In this document: positions 32,036-44,879 of the stretch, in pieces
Layout of the letters: each line of letters opens with the position of its first letter
Numbering within the stretch: the stretch's first letter is position 1
Assembly: GCF_905404315.1 (NCBI RefSeq)
Contig: NC_066297.1
Coordinates: 4,402,001-4,466,000 of the forward strand
Length of the DNA: 64,000 bases
Direction: 5' to 3'
DNA from: Leptidea sinapis
Taxonomy: Eukaryota > Arthropoda > Insecta > Lepidoptera > Pieridae
Position numbers and translations under genes: made by a program
Notes under the pieces: model-generated
What the model was told of the DNA's origin: nothing
Databases searched by the model: none
What the model saw: only the letters and a program-made list of their open reading frames with translations

Positions 32036-33344
32036 TTTACAGCTTTACCATTTAACAAGTATGTATAATTACAATAAATACAAAGAAATGCTACAAAAAA
32101 ACCAAACGAGTTATTGAGTAGATACTTAAATATAAATGTATATCAATACATACACTCTGTAAATACATTGAGGCAGTATGCGAGAGATTAGTACTCAGCT
32201 GCTCCGTACTAAGCGTGGCCTACGGCAGTTCTAGTTCAGACTCAAAAGTGTAATGGAAAAGAAGAAGAAGTGGAAAGTGATCCAGGGAAAGAAGAAGGAG
32301 ATAGAAGAGAACTAGTGATCGGTGTGGTGTGATCTGTTGAAGGTACCGCCGCGCCGCCAACAAGAGGAACAGTGGCAGACCGGCGAAGTGCAAATCCAGA
32401 AAAGTGAACGCAAATAACGACTCGTTCCTATAAGCGGATTATAACTTCCAATCCCTGACCCACTCTCTTGTCACTATTAATGTTTAAGGCGGTAGAGCGC
32501 TAATATTGAACTTTGGGGCGTCACCTCACTTTGAATTATGATCCCGCAAGTTGTGAGAGGGACCAGCCGCCATCCTCGTGACGTTAGGTCTAAGAAGACA
32601 CTTTTTAAAAATCCAACCAATGAGATTTACGGTTTGGAATCTGACTATATAATATTTACTTACTTATTATATTATTTGAACTACTTAAATGTCGCGAACC
32701 TATTAAAAATTTATAATTTTATTGCGTTTTTTTTAATTACCTATAATCTATATTATTCTCTCAAGCCTTTTTTATGGATATGTACAAAATAATTATATAT
32801 TAAATGGATTTAAACAACCAAAGGAGATCGCCCATAAATTTATAAATGTATAGACCGTCGCCTAGAATTGCATCAAAGTCAAAGAGATATGTTTGAATAT
32901 CAAATTATTATACCCCACAGTTATCATTTTCGAAATCAAAACCCGGATTTTGAAGTTATTGGATAAAATGTAACATAACTTCAGAATCAAAGCATTCGTA
33001 TGAAGTCCAGTTGATTACTCGTTTATGTACAATGATAATATATTGACATAACTGTTCCCATAAACTACGAAAAGCTTTACATTAAATTATAAAGAACAAA
33101 ACTACCTACTAAAGATCAAATGCGACCTAATTATATATATATACCTACCCACTTAGTAGACTTGCAGATTAAGTAGACTTTCCTTATGTGACAAGTAACA
33201 TCTCTTGGTCTCATTCTATAAATTGCCCGAACTGCTCTTTTCTGCGGCAAAAAAAGGAGACCCTTTATAACATAAAATATTACTTACTTCATACATTATT
33301 ATCTACTCTGTGCTGTAACTATGATGAAACTAATTAATATAGAG
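32036..33344. other. no firm gene; possible transcribed leader
   Basis: About 32200-32420 is less AT-rich, with purine-rich AAAAGAAGAAGAAGTGGAAA and CCGCCGCGCCGCC tracts of the kind seen in 5' UTRs. No ATG-started frame with a known domain and no convincing donor were found. The rest is AT-rich. Confidence 0.3.
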
Positions 33345-33557
33345 CCTAAGATCATTTATACGTCTATATACTTTGATAGCTGTGAAAACGTCGAAAAAAA
33401 TTGAGTTTATAATTAACTCTATTTTGAACAATGCACGCAAACAAACACAAAGTGTCATACAAATCGCAAGTCACGCACACTAAAGTATTATACTTGGCTT
33501 GTCTTTATCGGTTGTATAATACCAAGAGACTCTATCTAGACTTATAAATTATCTAAG
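33345..33557 (+). mobile_element. MITE M2
   Basis: CCTAAGATCATTTATACGTC on the left faces CTTATAAATTATCTAAG on the right. The interior matches the other M2 copies (AGCTGTGAAAACGTCGAAAA, GTCATACAAATCGCAAG, CCAAGAGACTCTATCTAGAC). Non-coding. Confidence 0.75.
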
Positions 33558-33795
33558 TATTGAGCAATCTTTCAGTTTCAATGACAAGACGATTCGTTCG
33601 TCTTTACAACGCATGCAGAACTAAGTCTGCTCACTAGGTTTACTGTATTCGGGCCCCATTAGAGTGGTAATCATCGCTGCTCAATCTCCTTCAACACCAA
33701 AGCGGTTGAAGACGTTATAGAAAATTGATTGGTACACTTATGAAGGTGGAAAACCGCGCAAGAAAGTTAATTTATTCTATAGTTTGGTTGTATGT

Positions 33796-34490
33796 GGTAG
33801 GAAGATCCTTGGGAATCCTTAGAAAAACTGCACTGACGAACGCCATACATCTAAATGGTGAGAATGGTATCCAAGTTTGTAGCGTGTCCTACAAAAGTGG
33901 AATTTTTGGGAACACTCCCCGTGATAAATGCGGTAGAAGACACACAGGGAAGCGACGTCTCTACGCAACGCCAAGTGACCGAGCCGTTCACAGAGCACGG
34001 GGTTTTTTTATGAAAATAAGGGACGAGACGAGCAGGATGTTCAGCTGATGGTAATTGATACACTCTGCCCATTACAATGCAGTGCCGCGTAAGACTATTG
34101 AAAAACCCAAAAATGAACGGTTCTACAATTGCGCTCGTCACCTTGAGACATAAGATGTCAAGTCTCATTTTCCCAGTAATTTTACTAGCTACGGCGCCCT
34201 TCAGACCAAAACACAGTAATGCATTACTGCTTCACGGCAGAAATAGGCGCCGTTGTGGTACCAATAATCTGGCCGGCATCTTGTGCAAAGGAGCATCCCA
34301 CTGGTGTGTCCCCGACAAGTCGCGTAGCTCTGCGTTGCACGCGGTCAAATGGTTCGAGCTGATACTGGGTGCTCTCCATGACGCCCTGTTACTTTAAATT
34401 TGGCTTTGCCTTCCAGATGACCGCGGAGTTGGCAATCGCTCAAAATTTCAAGACCCAGTCTTTCGATACTAGGCGACGCTTATAGACGCT
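33796..34490 (-). pseudogene. CR1-like LINE split by a family A insertion
   Basis: Minus-strand CR1-like sequence is present at 33796-34003 (CTCCCCGTGATAAATGCGGT, CGCAACGCCAAGTGACCGAG) and again at 34303-34490 (CTGCGTTGCACGCGGTCAAA, CAGATGACCGCGGAGTTGGC). The two parts are contiguous in the element, so family A at 34004-34302 was inserted later. An internal deletion removes the RPHVEYCSHLW segment. Confidence 0.8.
34004..34302 (-). mobile_element. family A retroposon nested in a LINE
   Basis: Full minus-strand copy, from TTTTTTTATGAAAATAAGGG to GGAGCATCCCACTGGTG. It interrupts the CR1-like copy. Confidence 0.85.
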
Positions 34491-34492
34491 TA

Positions 34493-34830
34493 ATGGGACG
34501 TGTTGTATGGCGCATTTATCACAGCCAGTGTTCCAAAGAGCTGTTTCACCTGCGTTTGCCGCCGAATTCAACCTTCGCACGACACGCCTTCATTATCTTG
34601 AATAAGTTTAAAGCCCCCTGGTTTGCTCGCAGTGACGAAAAACTTCATTATTTGGACATGCCCACTATAAAGATGGAAATAAGAAATAAACTAGACGCTG
34701 CGCCGAACGCCTATCCACTCGCCCAAGTACCTTGGCTACTAAACTGCTTGACTTGCTCTGAGGCCGTGAGAAGCCTAAAAAGTAAGCAATTCTCATAAGA
34801 ATAAGGGCTGGTTGAGGCGATGGCCTCCAA
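34493..34830 (+). pseudogene. CR1-like and jockey-like LINE ends, joined
   Basis: 34493-34600 reads WRIYHSQCSKELFHL and then the RTTRH region of the CR1-like element in plus orientation. From about 34600 the frame continues KAPWFARSDEKLHYLDMPTI, KMEIRNKLDAAPNAYPLAQ and ends in a TAA at 34796. That second part resembles the C-terminus of a jockey-type RT (the APWFVRN..LHxDLGIPT pattern). The join makes a chimeric frame. Confidence 0.55.
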
Positions 34831-35340
34831 AGCCCAAATCTGGATAGATTTGGATTTCTGAAAAACTTTACGGAACTGATTATACCCGTTATTAATATAA
34901 AAAAAAAAAACAAAAAAGATATCTTTAATTCTTGCAACATCATTTGAATTGACCTTTTTATTATTATTAGATCCAGAGCATTTTTCAACCAAAAATACAA
35001 GGCATACTACGTATTACTACTACCTACTGCCTTTGTGCACTTTTTTCTACTTTGATGCTGAAATTCAATACGGAACCATGACTTTAAGGACGCGTCTCAA
35101 AACAGAGAGGTATCGAATCTCACCACTACACTGACACCGCTCAAACACATACATGTACATAAAGTTAATTGCAGGAATCAAATGAATTTGATACTTTAGC
35201 AAGTTTGAATTTTGTTTTTTTTTTAATGCCTATGTATTTTTGATAATTAGTTGATGTATTCGTTTAGTAGATATTAGAAAATTAGATGGCAATTCTGTCG
35301 CATAACGTCGTGTGCAGTAAACGTAGTTTTTTTTAAATCT
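34831..35340. other. no recognisable gene
   Basis: AT-rich sequence. No motif seen. Confidence 0.4.
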
Positions 35341-35968
35341 AAGATGGCCGCCGCGAAAAATTATGATTTCAGCAATATGGGTATCGTATCCGAGGTTATC
35401 GAGGGTGCAGAGAACGATTTTGGGATCATTTTTGAAATCCAAGATGGCCGCCGCGCAAAATTATGATTTCAGCAATATGGGTATCGTATCCGAGGTTATC
35501 GAGGGAGTAGAGTAGAGATTTTGGGATCATTTTTGAAATCCAAGATGGCCGCCGCGCAAAAGTATGATTTCAACAATATGGGTATCGTATCCGAGGTTAA
35601 CGAGGATGCAGAGAACGATTTTGGGATCATTTTTGAAATCCAAGATGGCCGCCGCGCAAAATTATGATTTCAACAATATGGGTATCGTATCCGAGGTTAT
35701 CAAGGGTGCAGAGAACGATTTTAGGATCATTTTTGAAATCCAAGATGGCCGCCGCGCAAAATATGATTTCAGCAATATGGGTATCGTATCCGAGGTTATC
35801 GAGGGTGTAGAGAACGATATTGGGATTATTTTTGAAACCCAAGATGGCCGCCGCGCAAATTTATGATTTCCGCAATATAGGTATCGTATCGGAGGTTATC
35901 GAGGGTGCAGAGAACGATATTGGATCATTTTTGGAATCCAAGATGGCCGCCGCGTAAAATTATGATTT
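35341..35968. repeat. 100-bp tandem repeat, about 6.3 units
   Basis: Units start at 35341, 35441, 35542, 35642, 35742, 35841 and 35940, each opening AAGATGGCCGCCGCGCAAAA and containing GGGTATCGTATCCGAGGTTA and GAGAACGATTTTGGGATCAT. The period is 99-101 bp. It is not a multiple of three, so the ~100-codon frame across it (35564-35866) is only open by chance. Every unit carries GCCATCTT on the minus strand, the core of the Pho/YY1 binding site. Confidence 0.9.
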
Positions 35969-37443
35969 TGAAGTGAAACTTCATTGCCCGCATGAGGGTA
36001 AAATTTTTACGGATGAAACGGAATAAAGTCTCACGAGTATGAACGACGTTTTTATCCAAGAAGAGTGGAGGGAGATTGAGTTTGATTGAGATAGAGTGAG
36101 AAAATGCGAATGTAGCATGAAGTAGACGGTCCCGCTATGAAGTAAAACAACTTCACTACTAGCGTTGTATCATGCAGGTTTAGCACGCGGCCGCGAATAA
36201 GTAGAACATCTTCCCTACTAGCTTTGTATCGTGCAGGTTTAATGAGTAATAATGATTAGTAAAACATCTAATAATTTCTAATATTGACAGAAATCAATTA
36301 GGTAAGAGAACAGATTAGGATAATTATTAATATATAAACGAGATTTAAAAATTGGTTTTCACAAATAATTTTCACTTCTGACATGTGTACTTTTTACCCA
36401 CGCCATTTTTTGTGTTGTCTGGTGCTTTGGACGTAGCTTTGCCCCTAAGAACACCTCCCCTAAAAGTGGAGTTGAAAAAAATACTGGAGACCACCTTGTG
36501 GGGTATCGTTGGATGGTTTGTAAGTTAGATTCAGAAGATACTTCTACTGAAGATAACATTTCCTTTGGTCTTTTGAAAATAATGCGGGATTAAGGAAGAT
36601 ATACGTTACATTTATGTAATAGCTTATAACTTATGATTAATTTATCGATTTTGACCCAATATTCGTTATTGTTGACCCCGAAAACCATGAAAATCACACC
36701 CATGAAGAGAAGTTGGTAAAATTCATAGGCACCATCGCCGCCCCATAGAGAAACATGAACACAATAATAATAAAACAATAATTTTATGAAAATCTGACTG
36801 CGTACAAAATATGTAAAGTATCAAAGACAGTATAGTAGAGCTTATAAAAAATATTCATGTTCGTACAGCGATCTTTCCGAGTACGAGCTGGTGCTTACAA
36901 CCAACACAGTGTCTACCCACGACGGCGGCCGAGCGCGGACTGACGTTGTTTGGATAGATCTTTCTGTGCAATGCGTACGGAGTGACAAAATAAAACCCTT
37001 AATACCACATTTTAAAGCTCATGCTTATCAGAAAAATATATGAATTTTAGACGATTCATTTTTATTTTTATTCTGAGATTATTTATAACATATTCATTAA
37101 TTTATTTCCCGTTTTTTTGAAAGTTTTTGCTATCCTTACGTAATTTTTAAGAGACAAAATTATGTAAGTAGTAGCAGAAAACTGATCCTGAATGAAGCCC
37201 CATTTCGTCAATTTTGTGTGAAGAGGTAACGGATAATCGTTTTTACGATATAAAAATATAAAAATTTCAAAGCAAATATTTCCCGCTGATTGGAGATAAA
37301 GAAGTAATCTATTTGTGGCAATTTTTAGTTTTGTTAGATTTAGTTTCATTTCATCACAAACTCTACCGAAAAATATCATATTTTTGTCGGATTCGTAAAC
37401 GCGTCCTTAAGGAATTTTTCAACAATTCGTGACATTTTGTTGA
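35969..37443. other. no recognisable gene
   Basis: 36100-36250 holds a loose duplication (CTACTAGCGTTGTATCATGC and CTACTAGCTTTGTATCGTGC, 63 bp apart). About 36900-36950 is a short GC-rich stretch. Frames at 36359-36559 and 37083-37379 (minus) lack motifs. Confidence 0.4.
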
Positions 37444-39244
<1,801 letters not shown>

Positions 39245-39246
39245 TA

Positions 39247-39930
39247 TCTTGCCATAAATACTGAAACAAAAAAAAATCTGTTGCACATAACATTAATTAT
39301 TTATTTTACAGTATGTTACTTTAATACATAAATGTAAAACAATTTAAAATATAAAAAGCTTATTCGAATTGGTCTCCATTGGCTGCAATATAGTCCTTTA
39401 AACGTTGAGGCCAGTTATCAATGGAAGCACGCACTCTCAAATTATCATGGCGTTTAGAGCAAGCCGTACTCTCTAAAACTGACAGCAAATCATAATCCAG
39501 TGGATTAAGATCGAGACTAGACGACGGCCATACTTCAGCTCTAATACGGTCCGAAACGTTCGTTTCCAAGCAAGACTGCGTAGATCGAGCTTTATGATAC
39601 GGCGCCGAGTCTTGCTGGAAGGGCCATTCTTGGTTATTGAACATGGTGGTTAAGGGGCTTCAATACCTTCTCAAGACTGATATTTTGTCAGTCACTACTG
39701 CATAGCTAATACCCCACCAAACTATCACTGAAGTCGGATAGTGCCCACATGCATTTGGCTCCATACCTACTTCGGGTAATGCAATCACAGCGATTCAGTT
39801 CTCTTTATCACCCCACTCCATTTTAATATTATAGAGTAAGATCAATGAACAATCATATAAAAATTACAGATTCCAAATTCAGATGTAATATTTTGTTTAT
39901 TTTTTATTGTAACAGTATTTATGGCCAGAC
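39247..39930 (-). pseudogene. second mariner-like element (DLNPLDY type), internally deleted
   Basis: The ends GCCATAAATACTG (39251-39263) and CAGTATTTATGGC (39913-39925) are perfect inverted repeats. The minus strand reads SVIVWWGISYAV upstream, then MFNNQEWPFQQDSAPYHKAR, EVWPSSSLDLNPLDYDLLSV and NWPQRLKDYIAANGDQFE. These are the second and third catalytic regions of a Tc1/mariner transposase of the QQDSAPxHKA type, different from the mariner next to it. The N-terminal half is missing, and a segment after HDNL is deleted. Confidence 0.8.
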
Positions 39931-39949
39931 TGTATAAGATATTTCCACC

Positions 39950-40121
39950 TTTATTGACTCATCACGATAATATGTCTGAAACCATAAGGCGTAGAGACTT
40001 GAAATTTGGTAGGAATTTGCCTTTCGCCGAGTAGAGGTCAGCTAAGAACGGATCTTACCAAATTCCACCGGCAAGAGTTTTTTTTTATTATGAACAGAAC
40101 AACGTCTGTAGGGTGAGCTAG
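39950..40121 (+). mobile_element. Helitron 3' fragment
   Basis: Ends CAGAACAACGTCTGTAGGGT GAGCTAG before T at 40122. The upstream part (CTGAAACCATAAGGCGTAGA) is interior sequence. No 5' end seen. Confidence 0.55.
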
Positions 40122-40279
40122 TATTATATAATAGATACAATTAAGAAAAAGTATTTTTTTCGTTTTGTTGCAGATGGCGTTAATAACAAAAATCCAATCA
40201 ATGAAAAAGGTTAAATAATTCAAAATTTAAAAATTGTTAAGTTTCTTGTCGAATCATCTCAACATAAACTGGTTTACAA

Positions 40280-40602
40280 AGCTGTTATCTTCATATACAT
40301 AAATCCAGTGTCCTTATGTTTGTTTCCAGTGAACTACTGAACTATTGAACGGATTTTCATGGAGTAAGGTTAAGCCAACTTGAGAGATGGTATGTATATA
40401 TATGTAGTTTTTATTTCGATTTGGGATATTGTATGGACATATTTTCTACAAGAGAAGTGATTGACGCACGGTTTGACTGTTCTGCCGTGAAACTATTTCA
40501 ATAGAACAACAGGGAGCACATTTTACGAAATGATTCTTGATGTTATGAAATATTATCGACAAACTCATAAAAACAGAACAATATGTGTCGGGTCATCTAG
40601 TT
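40280..40602 (+). mobile_element. Helitron H1b
   Basis: Shares the 3' half with H1 (CATATTTTCTACAAGAGAAG, GACGCACGGTTTGACTGTTC) and ends GTGTCGGGTCATCTAG before T. The 5' half (CTACTGAACTATTGAACGGA) matches instead the copy at 59735-60097, which marks H1b as a sister family. Confidence 0.65.
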
Positions 40603-40680
40603 GTGTTATAAGTGTGCAGTGTTTTGTTAGAGCCTATTTCGATGAAAATATTGAACTTGGACTTATCGCGTCTAGCTTAG

Positions 40681-40912
40681 ACCTTAGATCATAAACGTCT
40701 AGATGGACTATGACAGCTGTGAAAACGTCAAAAAAAATTGAATTTAGAACTGACCTTATTTTGAGCAATTCACGCACACTAACACACAGTGTCATTCAAA
40801 TCGCGAATGTAAGACGTAGCTTGTCACTCACACTAAACTAATATTCCTGGCCTGTTTTTATGGTTTGTCTAACAGCAAGAGACTCTATCTAGACGTATAA
40901 ATTATCTAAGGT
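40681..40912. mobile_element. MITE M2, best-preserved copy
   Basis: The ends ACCTTAGAT and ATCTAAGGT are exact inverted repeats, extended imperfectly by ACGTCTAGAT on both sides. The 232-bp interior is non-coding. Further M2 copies are at 13052, 33345 and 51866. Confidence 0.8.
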
Positions 40913-40974
40913 TTAGATATCCGGTATATGATGATGTCGTTTATCGTGTCGTGTCGTCATCTGTTCCCATAAAC

Positions 40975-41110
40975 AAATCATGTGTGTAAGGTTGCATGCG
41001 CGTGTCGTAACCGGTGCGATCGCCGCGCACGTGTGATGTGACGTCACACGGTGCGAGCCAGGAAGAGGGCCAGTGAAAGTGGTCCCGCGGCTCAACGACG
41101 CGCTAGGGAG
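40975..41110. promoter_or_regulatory. GC-rich island with CRE-like palindrome
   Basis: CGATCGCCGCGCACGTG is followed by ATGTGACGTCACACGGT, a perfect TGACGTCA cyclic-AMP-response-type palindrome within GTGACGTCAC. GCCAGTGAAAGTGG at 41069 is shared with the island at 54 kb. It is a promoter-like patch with no attached coding exon found. Confidence 0.35.
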
Positions 41111-41242
41111 GGGCTACCGCGCGCTATCGATAAATATATATGAGAATACATATTAAGTAAGATACTTGATCAAAATTATTCTGAATGATTATTTGAAATT
41201 CGATGATACGAAACAGCGAGACAGTAAAAAGACAGGACACAT

Positions 41243-41491
41243 AAATTGGGAGAATATGAGATAGAAAGCATTATACAGTGTTTTGGTACAAGGCGATCAA
41301 AGCAGAAGAGATAGTCTAAAGTATGACGCGAATAACATATTCTAACGTCATGCGCACGACGTTTACTAAATAGACACCAGGAGAACATTAATAAGGTAGC
41401 AGTGATAGTAATGTCTTTCATAGCGGTTGAAATCATGACGTGTCATTCTAGCAACAGGTACCAGGACTTCTTATGCAGTTTAGAGGTGTGA
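41243..41491 (+). repeat. dispersed repeat R6, copy 2
   Basis: Matches 22629-22870, with an extra ~45-bp segment (GTGTTTTGGTACAAGGCGAT) near its start. Confidence 0.65.
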
Positions 41492-41775
41492 TGTAAATTT
41501 TGCATCGGATACAGCGATTTCGTTAATTGAGTTTTTTTTTCAGAAAGCTACAACATATTACACTTAATATTGTCAATAATTAATATGGCAAATGATAAAA
41601 TTCAGTATTACATTTAATGTTAAATTGTGTGTATCGAAAGACAATATTAAAGCTCAATTTAAATAAATTTTATGTTATTTTTATTGAAACATCACCAGCG
41701 CTACACACCACCAGAATCACCATATGCCACAATCACTTCATCACACGAATGTGTGACAGAAGCTGTATCACAGCA

Positions 41776-41948
41776 AATAGCCTAAACACTTGATCGGATT
41801 TGGTCCTGCCGAACCATCGGACGCGGTACTGTAGCGTACCATATTCGACGGTATGTCGCATTGTTCATAGTACAACATTATTACTACTACTGCCCGGACC
41901 GTACCAAGTACGATGCCGGACCAAATCCGACTATGTGTTTAGGCTATT
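41776..41948. mobile_element. MITE M3 with about 33-bp TIRs
   Basis: AATAGCCTAAACACTTGATC then GGATTTGGTCC on the left faces, in reverse, GGACCAAATCCGACTATGTG and TTTAGGCTATT on the right. The 173-bp body is non-coding. The TIRs differ at only a few positions. No target duplication is clear. Confidence 0.8.
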
Positions 41949-41949
41949 A

Positions 41950-42134
41950 TACGCAGGAGTTATCGACATGGCAGCAGCGCATCCCCAGCGACTAGTTCCG
42001 CCGCGTTACGTCACTAGCGACGCGGTACGCACGCGCAGCCGACCAACACGCTGTGATGAAACCGACCCACTCCCGCACCCGCCGTGACCCGGGCCCCGAC
42101 ACCATACCGCCATACCATCTCAATGACCAGCTAT
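41950..42134 (+). promoter_or_regulatory. GC-rich island, possible host first exon
   Basis: CCGCGTTACGTCACTAGCGA and CGCCGTGACCCGGGCCCCGA make a CpG-rich patch that ends in a donor-like CAGCTATGTGAGTC, with GTGAGT at 42135-42140. A frame from 41800 spans it but begins inside MITE M3, so the protein reading is not trusted. No later exon is identified. Confidence 0.3.
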
Positions 42135-42695
42135 GTGAGTCTTTGACCCGCATACTCCAACCATTACCGACCAGTTTTCAATTATATAACATGAGTAGAA
42201 ATTTCTTTTTGGATGAATTAAACACTGGATGTGTAAATGTGGGTTCCCACTGCCGGTGTTATAACAGGCCAGACCATCAGGTCATGGGAACCGTCGCACC
42301 CGATGAAGCCTGTTGTGGCCGTCCAATCCATCAGGAGTCGCTAAGTTCAAAGGCGTGGCATAATCCCGCCTGACCTGAGATAACACGGGCCGGTGGACCC
42401 CACCTTTACGAGGGTTATGTACACCTTTAACGGTGCAGCCACTTACTGAGCCTCTGTAAGCAATATGGCGATGTCAGCATGACACGAGATCTCGAAGTGA
42501 AACATCACAAAAATGGGGAATTGCGCTTTTTTTTTGTAAAATTATTAGCGCACAATCAAAAACTATCTTTTGACGTGTAAGCACAATTTCAACTTGTAAT
42601 GGTCGGCGTAGTTCGTGAAATATTATGTGATAGTGTAGAATTCCTCAGACCAAATGTGGGGGAAATTGATGATATTTCTTTTATTTTATTAATGT
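42135..42695. other. no recognisable gene
   Basis: 42240-42420 is GC-rich (CAGGCCAGACCATCAGGTCA) but shows no motif that I can assign. Confidence 0.35.
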
Positions 42696-42701
42696 TTTAG
42701 T

Positions 42702-42965
42702 CATCATGATCATCATCCGGAAAAAAAGATGTCCACAATCTGCTGCTGCCATCATCCAACGTCGGTCCATCTTGTGGGGGGGCTGCCAACTCTGCGTCTT
42801 CCGGTACGTGGTCGCCATTTGAGGACTTTACTGCCCCACAGCCATCTGTCCGTCGAACTATGTGCCCTACCCACTGCCAATTCAGTCACGCCTGCATACC
42901 GTAAGTTATCACTGGCAACACACACTGGTTGAAAACCTTCGTCTTCAGACATTGTGGTGTTTGGG
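42702..42965 (-). pseudogene. RTE-type LINE, RT C-terminus
   Basis: The minus strand reads LAVGRAHSSTDRWLWGSKVL, KWRPRTGRRRVGSPPTRWTD and ends near MMAAADCG. This is the RTE-clade block AGHIARRTDGRWGxKVLEWRPRTGxRxVGRPPTRWTDD. A deletion and stops follow. Confidence 0.8.
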
Positions 42966-43292
42966 ATGAGAAGATGTAACGGAGCTTCCCGAATCCTTTT
43001 TTAGTATATCTTATCAAATATATGATTCAAAATTTTATAGCAATTTTGTTATTTCCTGAAATATTAAGTTAAACTGTGACTCTTAATATTAACATTAAGT
43101 CATGATTTTAGATGATTATTTTCTACATTACATATTAGCAATATGCATACCTTTTTAAATATCATGTTCAAAAACGTTCTTGTTACAAGGAAGAATATTT
43201 AGTGAACCAAAATATTTTGACTTTATGACATTTCCAGTTCTTGGGAATCTCGTCGGAAAGATTTAACTTGTGTTAATTATATTTGTATCGCG

Positions 43293-43490
43293 GAGGTATG
43301 GAGAGTAGAGTCAAGGAGAATCAACTGTGTATATGAAAAAGTGTCCGTCAAAATGCATTAAATTAGGGTGGCGCTACAGTAGCATCAGGATAGTTCTTAA
43401 AAGAAGCGCCAAATTTAAAATAATACTAATCACTCTAGGTGCACGTTTCCGTATAATAGTTCTTTAAGGTTATATTTACTACATTATTAA
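43293..43490 (+). repeat. dispersed repeat R7
   Basis: AGTCAAGGAGAATCAACTGT, GCATTAAATTAGGGTGGCGC, TACAGTAGCATCAG and GGTGCACGTTTCC match 56516-56700 in reverse. Non-coding. Confidence 0.7.
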
Positions 43491-43534
43491 AGTGAATCTT
43501 TTATTACATCGTCTCAAACTTTTTCGTCTGTGTG

Positions 43535-44010
43535 TTGCATGTCGCGTGACGGTCGGGCGCGCCTATAGTTCGCAGCAGCTGACCGTGTAGTGTATAGACT
43601 CATTTGTGCCAGTGATCCACTCTATTTTGTTTGTTTTTGTCAGTGTTTAATGTAAATGTTGTTATTTATTTTTTATACCCTTAATGGAATGGTATTCCAA
43701 AAAATTTTAGTTTAATGTCTATAATGTGAAAAAATGTTTCACTTTTACCGTGGTTTCATAAAAATTTTCTATTATTTTGTAAATCGTAAGTTGTTGAAAT
43801 TTTCAATAATTAACTACTTTAATCGACAGTAATATTATTTTTTTTAACTCGACATACTTCAATTTGTTTACAATTGCTACATTGACCATACTTCATATCA
43901 TCTCCTGCGCCTACACCTGCACCATTGTGGAAGCTTTTTGAACTGTTATTATAGATGATTCTCCTTGCCTATACCCTCCATACGCGGATGTGAGTTGAGA
44001 TGTCTTCGGC
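43535..44010. other. GC patch and R7-related scrap
   Basis: 43540-43580 is a short GC-rich patch (CGCGTGACGGTCGGGCGCGC). 43895-43985 on the minus strand contains AAGGAGAATCATCTATAATA and AGTTCAAAAAGCTTCCACAA, shared with 56060-56150. No gene. Confidence 0.45.
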
Positions 44011-44147
44011 TTTGACAACGTATCGACTTTATGTTACACATTCTAAGAGCTACTGAATAAAGAAGAATTAATGTGGAAGCTGCTATCTTCTACAGTATTT
44101 CATCTGTATGTTAATTACTAGCTGTTACCAGCGACTTCGTCATAAAA

Positions 44148-44680
44148 AGGCATTTATTTTCTCAAAATTGATTCCTTTAGAATTCTTTTTTATTACATTT
44201 CTAATATACTAGACACTTCTACCGCTTCGGAAACAAATGGCGCTCTGAGAGAGAAGAAGCGGCGCAAGAAACTCTCCCTTTTTGCGCTCTTTTCAATAAA
44301 AATATACACTATTGTACAGTCATTTGTACAAGCGATAAAATAATCATAATCTAGTCCCAGGCTGTCTTATCACTTAGATATTCAGCTCTGGAGTAATAGG
44401 ATTTACGACAGAGACATTTTTATTATAAAACATTTTTTTTTTATAGATAATCCCTGAACAGTAGCTGGGACTTTATTATAGAAGTGTATACATTTACCCT
44501 TAAAGCTATTATGTATCTTATGAAGCCTACTAGAATTAGTTACAAGCAATCCCTTATTTCTAGTGTTATAATAATGAAAATCACCATTAAGAGGTGACGA
44601 TTTTTGTGAACGTATATTAAATTTTCATACATGTACTAACAATGAATAGTCATAATACTTATTTCTTTAAATTTTTCTTT
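44148..44680 (-). pseudogene. LINE B, C-terminal RT and 3' UTR
   Basis: On the minus strand NKGLLVTNSSRLHKIHNSFK and GKCIHFYNKVPATVQGLS are legible, then a frame change and RKSYYSRAEYLSDKTAWD, stop. The 3' UTR carries the GAGAAGAAGCGGCGCAAGAA complement block. It is the third copy of LINE B in the same orientation. Confidence 0.8.
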
Positions 44681-44879
44681 GAGAGACTATTTTGAATTTA
44701 ACTGAATTATCCATTGTAACCATATTAGTTTGTGTTCCATGCATAATACAAAACAATCAATTGTATATCTCTTCATTAAGGCAGAGTTCGTAACAAATGT
44801 TTTCGTTCGACCATTTTTTCTACGAGTTAAATTAAATTTCAAAAGAATGTTAGAAAAATGTCAAGTCATATTTTTCTAT

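Noticed and set aside
35564..35866. 100-codon repetitive frame in the tandem array
   Set aside because: The period is about 100 bp, not a multiple of three, so the frame is open by chance, and the opposite strand is open as well.
35341..35968. CRISPR array
   Set aside because: The repeat covers the whole unit with no unique spacers, and the window is eukaryotic.
41800..42087. 95-codon frame as a host protein
   Set aside because: It starts inside MITE M3 and crosses its right TIR. Only the GC island is kept as a possible exon.
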